Origin: Blastocatellia bacterium
GTDB lineage: Bacteria; Acidobacteriota; Blastocatellia; Chloracidobacteriales; JADJPF01
Reading direction: 5' to 3'
Length of the DNA: 64,000 bases
NCBI GenBank assembly: GCA_016713405.1
Contig: JADJPF010000003.1
Span: 434,001 to 498,000, forward strand
The first letter of the stretch is position 1. Every line of letters begins with the position of its first letter. Below are positions 27,100 through 36,259 of this stretch, in pieces. Below the pieces are notes generated by a model. It worked only from the letters and a program-made list of their open reading frames with translations, had not been told where the DNA came from and made no database searches. The position numbers and the translations under genes are program-made.

Positions 27100-27855
27100 T
27101 TAGAATCTATTATGTCTAAGCTTATCTTTGCGGTAGTCTTCGCCTTTGATATGGACGATTTTGCACATTTCATATAAGCGGGATCTTAATCTAACTCCTA
27201 GACGCTCAGATAAAGTCTCACCATAGTTAATCGATGGAGTATCTAAATAGTTGGAAGTAAAAATAGTTATCTTTTTATTGTTATAGCGGCGGTTAATAAT
27301 TTGGGTCATTGTATCTTGTACCCAAGCAGTAGGTTTAGTTGCTCCTAGCTCATCTAATACTAAAAGCTCTGCTTCATAAATTGGGGCTAAAACCTTTAAT
27401 TCGCTGCTAGATGTACTAGGGTTATAGCTTTCCTGAATTTCTTTAAGTAAATCTCTAAAATCATAAAATAAACAAGAGTGCATAGTTTTACTTAAGGCAG
27501 CTTTTAATACAGCTACAGCTAAATGAGTTTTTCCTAAACCACATTCTCCAACTAGTAATAAACCAAATTCTACATTAGGATATTCACGTATAAAGGTATT
27601 ACAATCAAGCTTTGCTTTTGCTTGAGAAAGAATAGAGTCTGAGCCTGGCAAACCTTGAGGCTCATAATTATCTAAAGAGCAGGTTTCATAACGATTTGGT
27701 ATTCTAGCTTTAGCTAACAAGCGGGAGTATTGAGTTTTTTTACGGCATTCACATTGACGTGCGCCTACACCAATAACCACTTGCCAGCCAGTATCAAAGC
27801 AAAGCGGGCAAGGTTCAGGCTTAGGTTGTTCATTTGCAGAAACTTTAGCCAACAT
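27100..27855 (-). CDS. DnaC/IstB-like AAA+ ATPase
   Basis: The 251-residue protein begins with a cysteine-rich segment (CPLCFDTGWQVVIG...CEC, residues 17-37) like that of DnaC/DnaI helicase loaders. The ATPase core has the Walker A loop GECGLGKTHLA near 103-113, Walker B ELLVLDELG near 165-173, and a sensor 1 strand ITIFTSNY near 198. A C-terminal RLRSRLYEM carries the arginine of the AAA+ family. It probably loads the replicative helicase, although related ATPases serve transposons. No transposase is nearby, so helicase loading is the better guess. Confidence 0.85.
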   Translation of the reverse strand: MLAKVSANEQPKPEPCPLCFDTGWQVVIGVGARQCECRKKTQYSRLLAKARIPNRYETCSLDNYEPQGLPGSDSILSQAKAKLDCNTFIREYPNVEFGLLLVGECGLGKTHLAVAVLKAALSKTMHSCLFYDFRDLLKEIQESYNPSTSSSELKVLAPIYEAELLVLDELGATKPTAWVQDTMTQIINRRYNNKKITIFTSNYLDTPSINYGETLSERLGVRLRSRLYEMCKIVHIKGEDYRKDKLRHNRF

Positions 27856-28023
27856 TTTAGACCTGTTAGTTAATAATTTATATTTGTATTTTTTGGTATT
27901 TTACTACTTTTTTGACAGACGAGATTATAGGAAATAGGTTTTGGAAATGCAAGGAAGATAGCTAGATATTTAGATATATTCCTAGTGTAAGACTTTGGAG
28001 GTAAGAATTTAGTTAGGAAAGGT

Positions 28024-28053
28024 TTGACAATTTTTATTCAAGACACGTAGCAT
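28024..28053 (+). promoter_or_regulatory. Candidate sigma70-type promoter
   Basis: A perfect TTGACA (28024-28029) is followed after 18 bases by TAGCAT (28048-28053, four of six). It lies about 65 bases before the GTG start at 28120 and would also serve the CstA gene. Confidence 0.45.
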
Positions 28054-28119
28054 ATGTTTTATAACTATTTAGCCATACAAGCTTTTTAGTAGGTTTAGCA
28101 AATTAGAGAGGAAAAACTT

Positions 28120-28410
28120 GTGGATGAAAAATTAAAGCATTTAACTCAAGAGTTGGGCCGCGCAATAGATCAAGCCATAAATGATGCTCCTCAAGTAAAG
28201 GAATTGACCGAAAAACTCCGCCAGGCTGGATATGAAACTATTTTAATGGTGGAAGCAACCATATGCTTTGCCAAACGCCCTGAAGCTAAATCAGAAGCTT
28301 TTTTTGATGACTCAGATACAAAAGAACCAGAGCTTGAAGGCTTAATGAATCAAGATGATTTACAATTTCTAAAGAAATTAAAAATCAGTCTTGAAGATAT
28401 GGACAGTTAA
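28120..28410 (+). CDS. Small acidic protein of unknown function
   Basis: The 96-residue product begins at a GTG with GAGG nine bases upstream. It is helical at the start (KHLTQELGRAIDQAINDAP), has a central strand ETILMVEATICFAKR, and is acidic at the end. The layout of a helix pair plus one strand resembles small conserved hypothetical proteins I associate with acidobacterial genomes, but I cannot name a family. It lies 27 bases before the CstA-family gene and is probably co-transcribed. Confidence 0.7.
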   Translation: MDEKLKHLTQELGRAIDQAINDAPQVKELTEKLRQAGYETILMVEATICFAKRPEAKSEAFFDDSDTKEPELEGLMNQDDLQFLKKLKISLEDMDS

Positions 28411-28437
28411 AAAAAACTAAAATTTTAAGGGGGCCAT

Positions 28438-30246
28438 ATGAGCGCATTCCCGCTAATGTTAGGAGTGCTTTGTATCCTAGCACTTGGTTATCGCTACTAT
28501 AGTGCTTTTATTGCTGCTAAGGTTTTGGTTCTAAATGATGAAAATATAACCCCTGCTCATAGGATGACTGATGGACAAAATTATGTTCCAACTAATCGGT
28601 GGGTTTTATTTGGACATCACTTTGCTGCTATTACTGGAGCAGGCCCGCTAATTGGCCCTGTTTTAGCTGCTCAGTTTGGCTTTTTACCAGGACTACTTTG
28701 GATTTTAATTGGTGTTGTATTAGGTGGAGCAGTTCATGATTTTGTTATTATGACTGCTTCTGTACGTAGAAAAGGAAAATCACTTGCAGAAATTGCCCGA
28801 ACAGAAATAAGCCCTTTATCTGGTATAGTTTGCGCAATAGCAATTCTTTTTATAATTGTAATTGCCCTAGCTGGTTTAGGTCTTGTTGTTGTAAATGCGC
28901 TTAATGAAAGCTCTTGGGGAACATTTACTATTGCAATGACAATACCTATTGCCCTATTTATGGGGCTTTATATGTATCGCTTCCGTAGAGGAAAGATTAA
29001 AGAAGCAACCATAATTGGAATAATATTATTAATTCTTTGTGTTGTATTTGGAAAATTTATTCCAGAATCTCCCCTACTTCACAGTTATTTTAGCCTCTCA
29101 AAAAATAAAATTACTTTTGCAATAGCTCTTTATGGATTTGTTGCCTCGGTTTTACCTGTTTGGATGTTGTTATGTCCTAGAGATTACCTAAGCTCTTTTA
29201 TGAAAATAGGGACTATTGCCTTTTTAATATTAGGAATTTTAATTGTTAACCCTACCTTAAAAATGCCTGCCATAACACAATATGTTGATGGAGGTGGGCC
29301 AATTATTGGAGGAAAACTTTTTCCTTTTGTATTTATAACTATTGCTTGTGGAGCAATTTCTGGTTTTCATTCGCTAATTTCATCTGGCACAACTCCAAAA
29401 ATGATTAACCAAGAATCCGACATTCGCCCAATAGCTTATGGTTCAATGTTAATTGAAGGTTTGGTGGGAATTACTGCTTTAATTGCTGCCTCAGCACTTT
29501 ATCCAGCAGATTATTTTGCTATCAATGTGCCACCAGAAAAGTTTGCTACTTTAGGTATGGAGATGCAAAGCCTTCCCAATTTATCAAAAGAAATAGGTGA
29601 ACAACTTCAAGGCCGCGCAGGAGGCGCAGTTTCTTTGGCTGTAGGAATGGCACAAATTTTTAGTGCTTTGCCAGGAATGAAAGGCTTACTGTCTTATTGG
29701 TATCATTTTGCAATTATGTTTGAAGCCCTTTTTATTCTTACAACAATTGATACAGGTACAAGAGTAGCCCGCTTTTTAGTACAAGAGTTTATTGGACGAG
29801 TTTATCAGCCTTTTGAGCGTCCTGATTGGTTGCCAGGCTCATTGATTGCTACATCGCTAGTTGTTGTTGGATGGGCATATTTTATCTACACAGGTTCGGT
29901 TAGTACAATTTGGCCTATGTTTGGGATTGCTAATCAACTTTTAGCTGTTGTGGCTTTAGCCGTTGGTACCACAATAATTATTAACTCAGGTCGTGCTAAA
30001 TATGCTTGGGTAACGGTTGCACCTATGCTTTTTGTTGCTTTTACCACTTTATCAGCAGGCTATTTTAGTATTGTAGATATTTTTTATCCTAAACATAATT
30101 TCCAAGGTAATTTAAACATTGCTCTGACACTAATAATGATGAGTTGTGTTTTAATTATTTTAGCTGATTGTGCTTGGCATTGGTGGCAACGCCTTACAGA
30201 AGTTACATTAGCTAAAGCTGCTACTAGAAGAGAACCTTTATCTTAG
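28438..30246 (+). CDS. cstA: Carbon starvation protein CstA family transporter
   Basis: The 602-residue integral membrane protein has about 16 hydrophobic segments. CstA marks are NRWVLFGHHFAAITGAGPLI (about 53-72), GVVLGGAVHDFVIM, the substrate-region SGFHSLISSGTTPK near 310-323, and IWPMFGIANQLLA near 495-507. Characterised members take up peptides or pyruvate. This one is about 100 residues shorter than E. coli CstA, mostly at the C-terminus, which matches the shorter CstA-like branch. GGGGG four bases before the ATG is a usable ribosome-binding site. The substrate in this organism is not known. Confidence 0.9.
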   Translation: MSAFPLMLGVLCILALGYRYYSAFIAAKVLVLNDENITPAHRMTDGQNYVPTNRWVLFGHHFAAITGAGPLIGPVLAAQFGFLPGLLWILIGVVLGGAVHDFVIMTASVRRKGKSLAEIARTEISPLSGIVCAIAILFIIVIALAGLGLVVVNALNESSWGTFTIAMTIPIALFMGLYMYRFRRGKIKEATIIGIILLILCVVFGKFIPESPLLHSYFSLSKNKITFAIALYGFVASVLPVWMLLCPRDYLSSFMKIGTIAFLILGILIVNPTLKMPAITQYVDGGGPIIGGKLFPFVFITIACGAISGFHSLISSGTTPKMINQESDIRPIAYGSMLIEGLVGITALIAASALYPADYFAINVPPEKFATLGMEMQSLPNLSKEIGEQLQGRAGGAVSLAVGMAQIFSALPGMKGLLSYWYHFAIMFEALFILTTIDTGTRVARFLVQEFIGRVYQPFERPDWLPGSLIATSLVVVGWAYFIYTGSVSTIWPMFGIANQLLAVVALAVGTTIIINSGRAKYAWVTVAPMLFVAFTTLSAGYFSIVDIFYPKHNFQGNLNIALTLIMMSCVLIILADCAWHWWQRLTEVTLAKAATRREPLS

Positions 30247-30336
30247 AAGAATTTTTTTAATCATATTTTTTCCAAAACAGTTAGAAAAATAGCTAGTTTG
30301 CCGTACAATAAGCCTTAAATTTTGGGGGAACTAGCT

Positions 30337-33300
30337 ATGAGTGGATATTTTGATGCTTCGGCGGATTTTTTCTTCTCTGGGTCAGATAATAGGTCTGGGG
30401 ATACTTCTTTAACTCGTTGGATTGAAAGAGTTTTTGCCGATCCAATCCCTTTAACACACCGAATTTCACCAGATATTTTTAATGCTGAAAATCTAACTAC
30501 ACAACAAGAAACAGCACTTTACTTAGATTGGCAAACACGAGATACTGAGCTTGGTTATAGACTGATTGAGCGTCATAGAGAAGAATTAATCCAAAGTAGC
30601 GAGTCTTTTCGTAATGCGTTGGCAAAGAAACGTAAACAAGTCACTTTTACCCGCACTCGACTAGAAGCTTTACAAAAAATTAATGCTACAGAGCTAAACC
30701 CATCCTTAAAACACCCCCAACATATTTTTGGACAATTAGAAACAGAAGTCCGCACCGCTCAAGAAGAATTACAAGTTCTACGTTACTATATTGCAAATCT
30801 TTCCATTTTAGATATTTTCTTAAAACCTGTTATTGGTGGTACTAGCAACGAATCACAATTTTTATCTGAACAAAGAATGCGACTTCTTGGGCAAAGCTGG
30901 CGTGGACGTATGAGACTACAATCTTTTGCTAAAAGTTTTTCTAATTATCAGTTTCCTTTGCCAGTAAATGAAGTAGCCCCAACCCCAATGTTAACAGGCT
31001 TTGTTATAACTGTTTCTGAAGGTGTCATTAATCCACTAAAAACAGATATTTTAATTACTCAAGAAGTTGCTGCATATTTACATCATTCTTTACAAGCAAT
31101 TAGAGTTTTAAGCATAGAAGTAGGAGATTTTTTTTCCTCAGAAGAACGACCAAAATTAAAAGATAATCCTTGGTCAAAATTGATGTTGCTACTTCGTGCT
31201 ATTACAGAGCTATTTTATTTTTGTTGGTTTGAAATTCCTGTAGCAAGCAATAATTTAATAGTTGATATTGATGAACCAAATAAATTTTGGTTTTATCAAG
31301 CCCAAACCCAACAATGGCAACCAACTACTAGCGAAGGATTAAACCTAAAATTAAAACGTGAAGCTGCTACATTAGCAAATTTTATTGTTAATACTCCTAG
31401 TTTACTAATGTGGCGTAGTCCAACGGATATAAATATTTCTGCTCTTATAACAGCACAATGTCAACGAGGATTACAACCTTATCATAGTGTTGGACTAGCT
31501 AATTTGGAGTTAAACGCTACAAAACACACCCATAAGTTTCAATCTGGCTATAGTTTAGCTGGTAAAATTATTGAGCAAGTAGTTAGTGCTGATAGCAATT
31601 TGTCAGAAGCTTTTAACAGCCCATTAGGTGGCCCACTTGAAACACTTACAGCAATGGCACTCTTGGATTATCAAGCTTTTAGCTTACTTCCTAAAAAGGA
31701 AGCAATCCCAGAAAATGAGCTTTTGCAATATTTAGCTCAATTTTGGAAATCTATGGGTAAGCGTCGCCCTATGGCACTACTTGGGGAAAAGTATGCTAGA
31801 ACTGTTGGAGCAAAATTTCAAGAAATAGGTGAACCATCTCCAGAACGTGTAAGCCAAATGTCTATACAGCTTTCTGCTGTATTTTCTCGTACTGCTACCG
31901 TTTTTGGAGAGCAATATAAATCAGGTGGTCAAGAGTTATTAGCTGTTGTGGCTTTAACTGACCAAATTCGCCTGGCAGAACTAGTTAATAGCACTTGGAA
32001 ATTTATTGAAGAAGTTGCAAATATTATTAATTTTGCAGAAGAAGGTTTGTCACTTGTTAGCATAATAAATTTCTTACCAGCTAAATTAGCTGAACATGAA
32101 GCAAATATTGGTAAACGCTTTAGCACAAAATGGGTGACGGCTAAACAACCTATTTGGCAAGTCTTATCTGCTAGCGTGCCTATAGTTTGGGATTTTTGGG
32201 TAAAATTAGCTGAAAATCAGCCTTGGACGGCTAGCCTTTCTCAACTTGCTCCTGATGATGCAGTTGTAGCATTACTTAGCCTTTGTGCTGATAACAGTCG
32301 CCTACTTGCAATCCTAGAATCTAGCAGCCAAATTACTTTAGAACGTCTTGCAACAGATGCAGAAACAGCAGGAAATATTGTTTTAGCTGCTTTTCAACGC
32401 TATCAATATAGTGCGGCAGTAATTGAGCTAATGCGCTATTACTATGATACAGAAATTCCTCATGATGGTTGGATAGCTTTTACTAGTAGCTTAAAGCTTT
32501 ATTTGCAACAACTTCAAGGAGATTTACAAAAATTTGGTGCTACTGCTCAAATAGATATCCTTAACAATATTACTAAACAATTAGAAACAAATTACCCAAC
32601 ACCAGTAATAACTCGTCGCACTTCTAAAAAGGCTGTTAGCATTGGACTAAGAATTGTTGATGCAATGTCATTAAAGCCAGCTATTTTAGGTAAAAACGAT
32701 ATTGAAGCAGTAGAAACAATAATTAATGATCTTATTGGGCAACAATCGTTAGACTCAAGTTTATTTCTAAAATTAGTTGCAAGTTTGCAAATAACTGACA
32801 ATAAAGCTCATATGCAGTTTTTAGCTAAACATGCAGACTTTCTAAAACAAAGATTTCCAAATAATAGATTTAGGCAGCTATTTTTTAATATGCCAAGTGT
32901 AACTCAAACCATTACTAGCTATTTAGCTGGTTTAGGTTTAGAAACTAATCCCTCAGCACTTACTTCAGAAATAGTTTTTCAACTGGAAGAATACTTAACA
33001 CAACTAGATGTTTTTCATCATTACTTAAAAAATATTTTGTTGGAAACCTCTGCTTGTCCAAGGGAGGATTTATCAGAAATACAAGCACTTGTGCAAAATT
33101 TTCGTGCTAACTTAATTCTTTTTCAAGTTTTTGACCAAACATTTTTCTTTATTGTTAGGGAACGTGTTAGCAATACTTTAGAACGTGTTCAAGAATTTTT
33201 ACAAAGCCTTGCCGTAGGCCAATTAGCTGATTGGAAACCAGAATATCTAATTCTTGGCACAGTTGGAGTTTATAAAAATGAGCAAGGACTAGTTATTGGT

Positions 33301-33456
33301 AGTTCCGAAGTGCCTTTAGACCCAATATTTACTGCTCCTGATAGCACTTTAGCCGAGCGGATGATGATGACATACCTTCGTAATAAGTACCAATTAATTT
33401 TATCTTTATTAAAGCGAGAATTACCAGAAATACAAATACAAGTACAAATTGGCTAA
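30337..33456 (+). CDS. Large orphan protein, mainly helical
   Basis: The 1039-residue product has no signal peptide or membrane segment and no motif I recognise. Most of it is predicted helix with leucine-rich amphipathic stretches. Residues about 85-155 (ALAKKRKQVTFTRTRLEALQ and ETEVRTAQEELQVLRYYIA) could form a coiled coil. The middle and end resemble helical-repeat solenoids (for example LLAILESSSQITLERLATDA). The last 60 residues contain GTVGVYKNEQGLVIGSSEV and a conserved-looking tail. I start at the ATG at 30337, with GGGGG ahead of it, not an in-frame TTG at 30322. Codon use matches the neighbours, so it is not an obvious recent import. No function is proposed. Confidence 0.85.
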   Translation: MSGYFDASADFFFSGSDNRSGDTSLTRWIERVFADPIPLTHRISPDIFNAENLTTQQETALYLDWQTRDTELGYRLIERHREELIQSSESFRNALAKKRKQVTFTRTRLEALQKINATELNPSLKHPQHIFGQLETEVRTAQEELQVLRYYIANLSILDIFLKPVIGGTSNESQFLSEQRMRLLGQSWRGRMRLQSFAKSFSNYQFPLPVNEVAPTPMLTGFVITVSEGVINPLKTDILITQEVAAYLHHSLQAIRVLSIEVGDFFSSEERPKLKDNPWSKLMLLLRAITELFYFCWFEIPVASNNLIVDIDEPNKFWFYQAQTQQWQPTTSEGLNLKLKREAATLANFIVNTPSLLMWRSPTDINISALITAQCQRGLQPYHSVGLANLELNATKHTHKFQSGYSLAGKIIEQVVSADSNLSEAFNSPLGGPLETLTAMALLDYQAFSLLPKKEAIPENELLQYLAQFWKSMGKRRPMALLGEKYARTVGAKFQEIGEPSPERVSQMSIQLSAVFSRTATVFGEQYKSGGQELLAVVALTDQIRLAELVNSTWKFIEEVANIINFAEEGLSLVSIINFLPAKLAEHEANIGKRFSTKWVTAKQPIWQVLSASVPIVWDFWVKLAENQPWTASLSQLAPDDAVVALLSLCADNSRLLAILESSSQITLERLATDAETAGNIVLAAFQRYQYSAAVIELMRYYYDTEIPHDGWIAFTSSLKLYLQQLQGDLQKFGATAQIDILNNITKQLETNYPTPVITRRTSKKAVSIGLRIVDAMSLKPAILGKNDIEAVETIINDLIGQQSLDSSLFLKLVASLQITDNKAHMQFLAKHADFLKQRFPNNRFRQLFFNMPSVTQTITSYLAGLGLETNPSALTSEIVFQLEEYLTQLDVFHHYLKNILLETSACPREDLSEIQALVQNFRANLILFQVFDQTFFFIVRERVSNTLERVQEFLQSLAVGQLADWKPEYLILGTVGVYKNEQGLVIGSSEVPLDPIFTAPDSTLAERMMMTYLRNKYQLILSLLKRELPEIQIQVQIG

Positions 33457-33498
33457 ATTAGTTAAAAGCTTGATGCCGTTGCATTAAACAAAGAGCTT

Positions 33499-33527
33499 TT
33501 GCTATATTTCAAAATTCTTTCTATAAA
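33499..33527 (+). promoter_or_regulatory. Candidate promoter of smpB
   Basis: TTGCTA (33499-33504) and TATAAA (33522-33527) are separated by 17 bases. Transcription would start near 33534, about 17 bases before the smpB ATG. The -35 is only four of six. Confidence 0.45.
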
Positions 33528-33550
33528 ATTTTGAGAAGCTCTAATTTACT

Positions 33551-34018
33551 ATGACAGAAAAATTTAAGGCTATTAGCACTAACCGAGAGGCCTATCATAA
33601 CTACTACATTGAGGATACTTTAGAAGCAGGGATTGTGCTGACTGGTACAGAAGTTAAATCTTTGCGAGATGGACGGGTAAACCTAAAGGACTCTTATGTA
33701 ATGGTCAAAGAGGGAGAAATTTGGCTAATTAATGCACATATTAGCCCTTATAGTCATGGAAATAGAGAAAATCACGATCCAACCCGCATTAGAAAACTGC
33801 TAATGCACAAAAAAGAGATTATTAAACTTGGCTATAAAGTAAAAGAAAAAGGCTTAGCGTTAGTAATTACAAAACTTTATTTTAAGAAAAATCGCGTTAA
33901 AGCAGAGATTGGTTTAGGAAAAGGTAAAAAACTTTATGACAAACGCGAAACAGAAAAACAAAGAGTTGTTGAACGCGAAACACGTTCTATGCTCAAAGAA
34001 CGTAGAAGTAGAGAATAA
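33551..34018 (+). CDS. smpB: SsrA-binding protein SmpB
   Basis: The 155-residue protein binds tmRNA and delivers it to stalled ribosomes for trans-translation. It has the full family pattern: NREAYHNYYIEDTLEAGIVL at about 8-27, TGTEVKSLRDGRVNLKDSY near 28-46, ISPYSHGNRENHDPTRIRKL, and the basic C-terminal tail KGKKLYDKRETEKQRVVERE that reaches into the ribosome A site. Length is normal. No tmRNA gene is seen in the window. It is followed at 72 bases by pepA. Confidence 0.97.
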   Translation: MTEKFKAISTNREAYHNYYIEDTLEAGIVLTGTEVKSLRDGRVNLKDSYVMVKEGEIWLINAHISPYSHGNRENHDPTRIRKLLMHKKEIIKLGYKVKEKGLALVITKLYFKKNRVKAEIGLGKGKKLYDKRETEKQRVVERETRSMLKERRSRE

Positions 34019-34090
34019 ATATTTTTTAAGTCCTGAGACGGACAATTTTTTCTTGGCATATGATCAATAACAGGGAGTTTTAGATAGAAA

Positions 34091-35575
34091 ATGGAAATTA
34101 AAGTCTTAACAGATAATTTTTATCAAGTTGCCTCAGAAACCTTAGTTGTACCAATTTATGAAGATGAGACTTGCTTAGAAGGTTTTTGTAAAGAGTTAGA
34201 CGAAGCTGTCAATGGTGTAATAAGCTCGCTTTTTGAAAGAAAAGAATTTCGTGCTAAAGCTAATGAAACTGCATATTTACATTTAGCTCCAGGGCTAAAA
34301 GCCCAACGCCTTTTATTAGTTGGCCTAGGTAAACAAACAAAAGTTACTGCAACACAGCTAAGACAAGCAGCAGGCACAGCAGTTAGATTTTTAAGAGCCA
34401 AGAAAATTAAATCCCTAGCATTTTTATTGCGCGATGGGGTGACGGCGGCAAAGGCAGGGCAATCTTTAACAGAAGGCGCGATTTTAAGCACTTTTGACCC
34501 TGATAGCTATAAAACCCGTGAGCGTGAACGCAATCAAGTTAATGAATTTTCTATCTTAACAACTCCTGATAACCAATCTGCTGTTGAACAAGGCGTAACA
34601 GTAGGAAAAATTTTAGGCGACTCTACCAATTTTTCCCGCAATTTAGTTAATGAACCTAGTTCTAACTTAAACCCTGTTGATATGGCTAAACATGCAGAAA
34701 CCATTGCCAAAGAAGCTAATTTAACCTTTGAAGCACTTGATGAAGAAAAAATGAAAGAATTAGGAATGGGTGCATTGCTTGGCGTTTCTCGTGGATCAGC
34801 CCAGGAAGCCAGGTTAATAGTTTTACGTTATCAACACCCAGAAGCAGACCCATCAAAAGTAATTGCGCTTGTTGGAAAGGGCATAACCTTTGATTCGGGG
34901 GGGATTTCCATTAAACCTAGCGAAGGAATGGAAAAAATGAAGGGTGATATGGCTGGGGCTGCGGCTGTAATGGGCGCAATGCGGGCAATAGGCTATCTAA
35001 AACCTAAAGTCTCAGTGGTTGGAGTAATGGCATGTGCTGAAAATATGCCGTCGGGAACAGCTATAAAACCTGGTGATGTGCTGGTTTCAATGTCGGGTCA
35101 AACCATTGAAGTTGTAAATACAGATGCCGAAGGTCGTCTAGTGCTTGCTGATGCAATTACTTATGCTCGTGAAAAACTAGGAGCAACTAAAATAGTTGAC
35201 CTAGCTACTTTGACTGGTGCTGTAGGCATTGCTCTAGGCCCAGTTTATGCTGGTATTTTAGGCACTTGCCAAGAGTTAGTTAATCAAATTATCGCTACAG
35301 GTGCTGAAGTAGGGGAACGCTACTGGCAACTACCTTTAGATGAGGAATATGGCGAACAAATACAAAGCGATATTGCTGATCTAAAAAATAGCGGTGGTCG
35401 TCCAGCAGGTACAATTACAGGAGCTTATTTTATTAAAGAATTTACAGGTGATACTCCCTGGGTACACTTAGATATAGCTAGTACTGCTATGTCAAATGAC
35501 AAAAAACCTTATATAAGCAAAGGTGCTACAGGCATTGGAGTTAGAACTTTAGTTAGCTGGGTAATGTCTCAGTAA
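34091..35575 (+). CDS. pepA: Leucyl aminopeptidase (M17)
   Basis: The 494-residue enzyme removes N-terminal residues from peptides in the cytosol using two metal ions. The M17 active site is complete: Lys263 and Asp268 in GKGITFDSGG, the KMKGDMAGAAAVM segment with a metal aspartate, and Asp345, Glu347 and Arg349 in NTDAEGR. The N-terminal macro-like domain (about 1-165) is present. Length is standard. Some M17 members also bind DNA as regulators; nothing here shows that. It probably stands alone or follows smpB. Confidence 0.96.
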   Translation: MEIKVLTDNFYQVASETLVVPIYEDETCLEGFCKELDEAVNGVISSLFERKEFRAKANETAYLHLAPGLKAQRLLLVGLGKQTKVTATQLRQAAGTAVRFLRAKKIKSLAFLLRDGVTAAKAGQSLTEGAILSTFDPDSYKTRERERNQVNEFSILTTPDNQSAVEQGVTVGKILGDSTNFSRNLVNEPSSNLNPVDMAKHAETIAKEANLTFEALDEEKMKELGMGALLGVSRGSAQEARLIVLRYQHPEADPSKVIALVGKGITFDSGGISIKPSEGMEKMKGDMAGAAAVMGAMRAIGYLKPKVSVVGVMACAENMPSGTAIKPGDVLVSMSGQTIEVVNTDAEGRLVLADAITYAREKLGATKIVDLATLTGAVGIALGPVYAGILGTCQELVNQIIATGAEVGERYWQLPLDEEYGEQIQSDIADLKNSGGRPAGTITGAYFIKEFTGDTPWVHLDIASTAMSNDKKPYISKGATGIGVRTLVSWVMSQ

Positions 35576-35627
35576 TTTCTTATAATATAATTCCGTAAAG
35601 CTTTTGTGTTGCTCAGGAGAAAGATTT

Positions 35628-36239
35628 ATGTCTTCACAACCAAAAAAAAGTTATACATTAGAAGAATATTTTGAAATAGAACGAAACTCACAAATTAAGT
35701 ATGAATACTGGGACGGCCAAATTTTTGCTATGAGTGGTGCTAGTCCTGAACATAATAAAATTTCTGTGAATTTAACTATAGACATAGGTTCCCAACTCAG
35801 AAGCCGTTCTTGTGAATTGTTTCATAGTGACCAAAGGGTAAAAGTTCCCACTTGGCCTCCTTATCGCTATCCTGATTTAGTCGCTTTATGTGGCAAGCCA
35901 GAATACCAAGAAATAGGAGGCGTAAAAGCTTTACTTAACCCAAGTCTAATAATAGAAATACTTTCGCCTAGCACAGAAGCCTTTGATCGAGGTGATAAGT
36001 TTAGTTATTACAAATCCATTCCTACTTTTTGCGAATATATTTTAGTTGCTCAACATCGCCCACATATTACCCAAATAATAAAACAGTCTGATAATAAATG
36101 GTTACTTTCAGAAGTTAATGAACTAACAGAAAGTATTTACTTAACGTCAATTGATTGTTCTTTGAAACTTAGTGATATTTACTTAGGCGTTGAATTTCCT
36201 CCAGCCAATCAAAATCCGGTTGGAGGACTGATAGACTAA
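35628..36239 (+). CDS. Uma2 family protein
   Basis: The 203-residue product is a compact Uma2 (DUF820) protein. Family marks are YTLEEYFEIERNSQIKYEYW at about 9-28, the PYRYPDLVALCG motif near 83-94, LNPSLIIEILSPSTEAFDRG near 108-127 and the DKFSYYKSIP lysine motif of the nuclease-like site. The start is the ATG at 35628 with AGGAG eight bases ahead, not a TTG at 35604. It lacks the coiled-coil tail of the Uma2 protein at 11180 and is only distantly related to it. It converges on the MenC-type gene. Confidence 0.87.
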   Translation: MSSQPKKSYTLEEYFEIERNSQIKYEYWDGQIFAMSGASPEHNKISVNLTIDIGSQLRSRSCELFHSDQRVKVPTWPPYRYPDLVALCGKPEYQEIGGVKALLNPSLIIEILSPSTEAFDRGDKFSYYKSIPTFCEYILVAQHRPHITQIIKQSDNKWLLSEVNELTESIYLTSIDCSLKLSDIYLGVEFPPANQNPVGGLID

Positions 36240-36259
36240 AATCTATAAGTTATAGATTT
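36239..36259. terminator. Palindrome between convergent genes, possible terminator
   Basis: AAATCTATAA pairs with TTATAGATTT around a single G. It fills the whole gap between two convergent stop codons. The stem is AT-only apart from two G-C pairs, so it would be weak. Confidence 0.3.

Noticed and set aside
27100..27855. The DnaC-like ATPase as part of an IS21-type insertion sequence
   Set aside because: No IstA transposase or terminal inverted repeats are present around it.
34026..34052. AAGTCCTGAGACGGACAATT, similar to part of the 54432 repeat
   Set aside because: Only a short stretch is similar, without the hairpins, so a second copy cannot be claimed.
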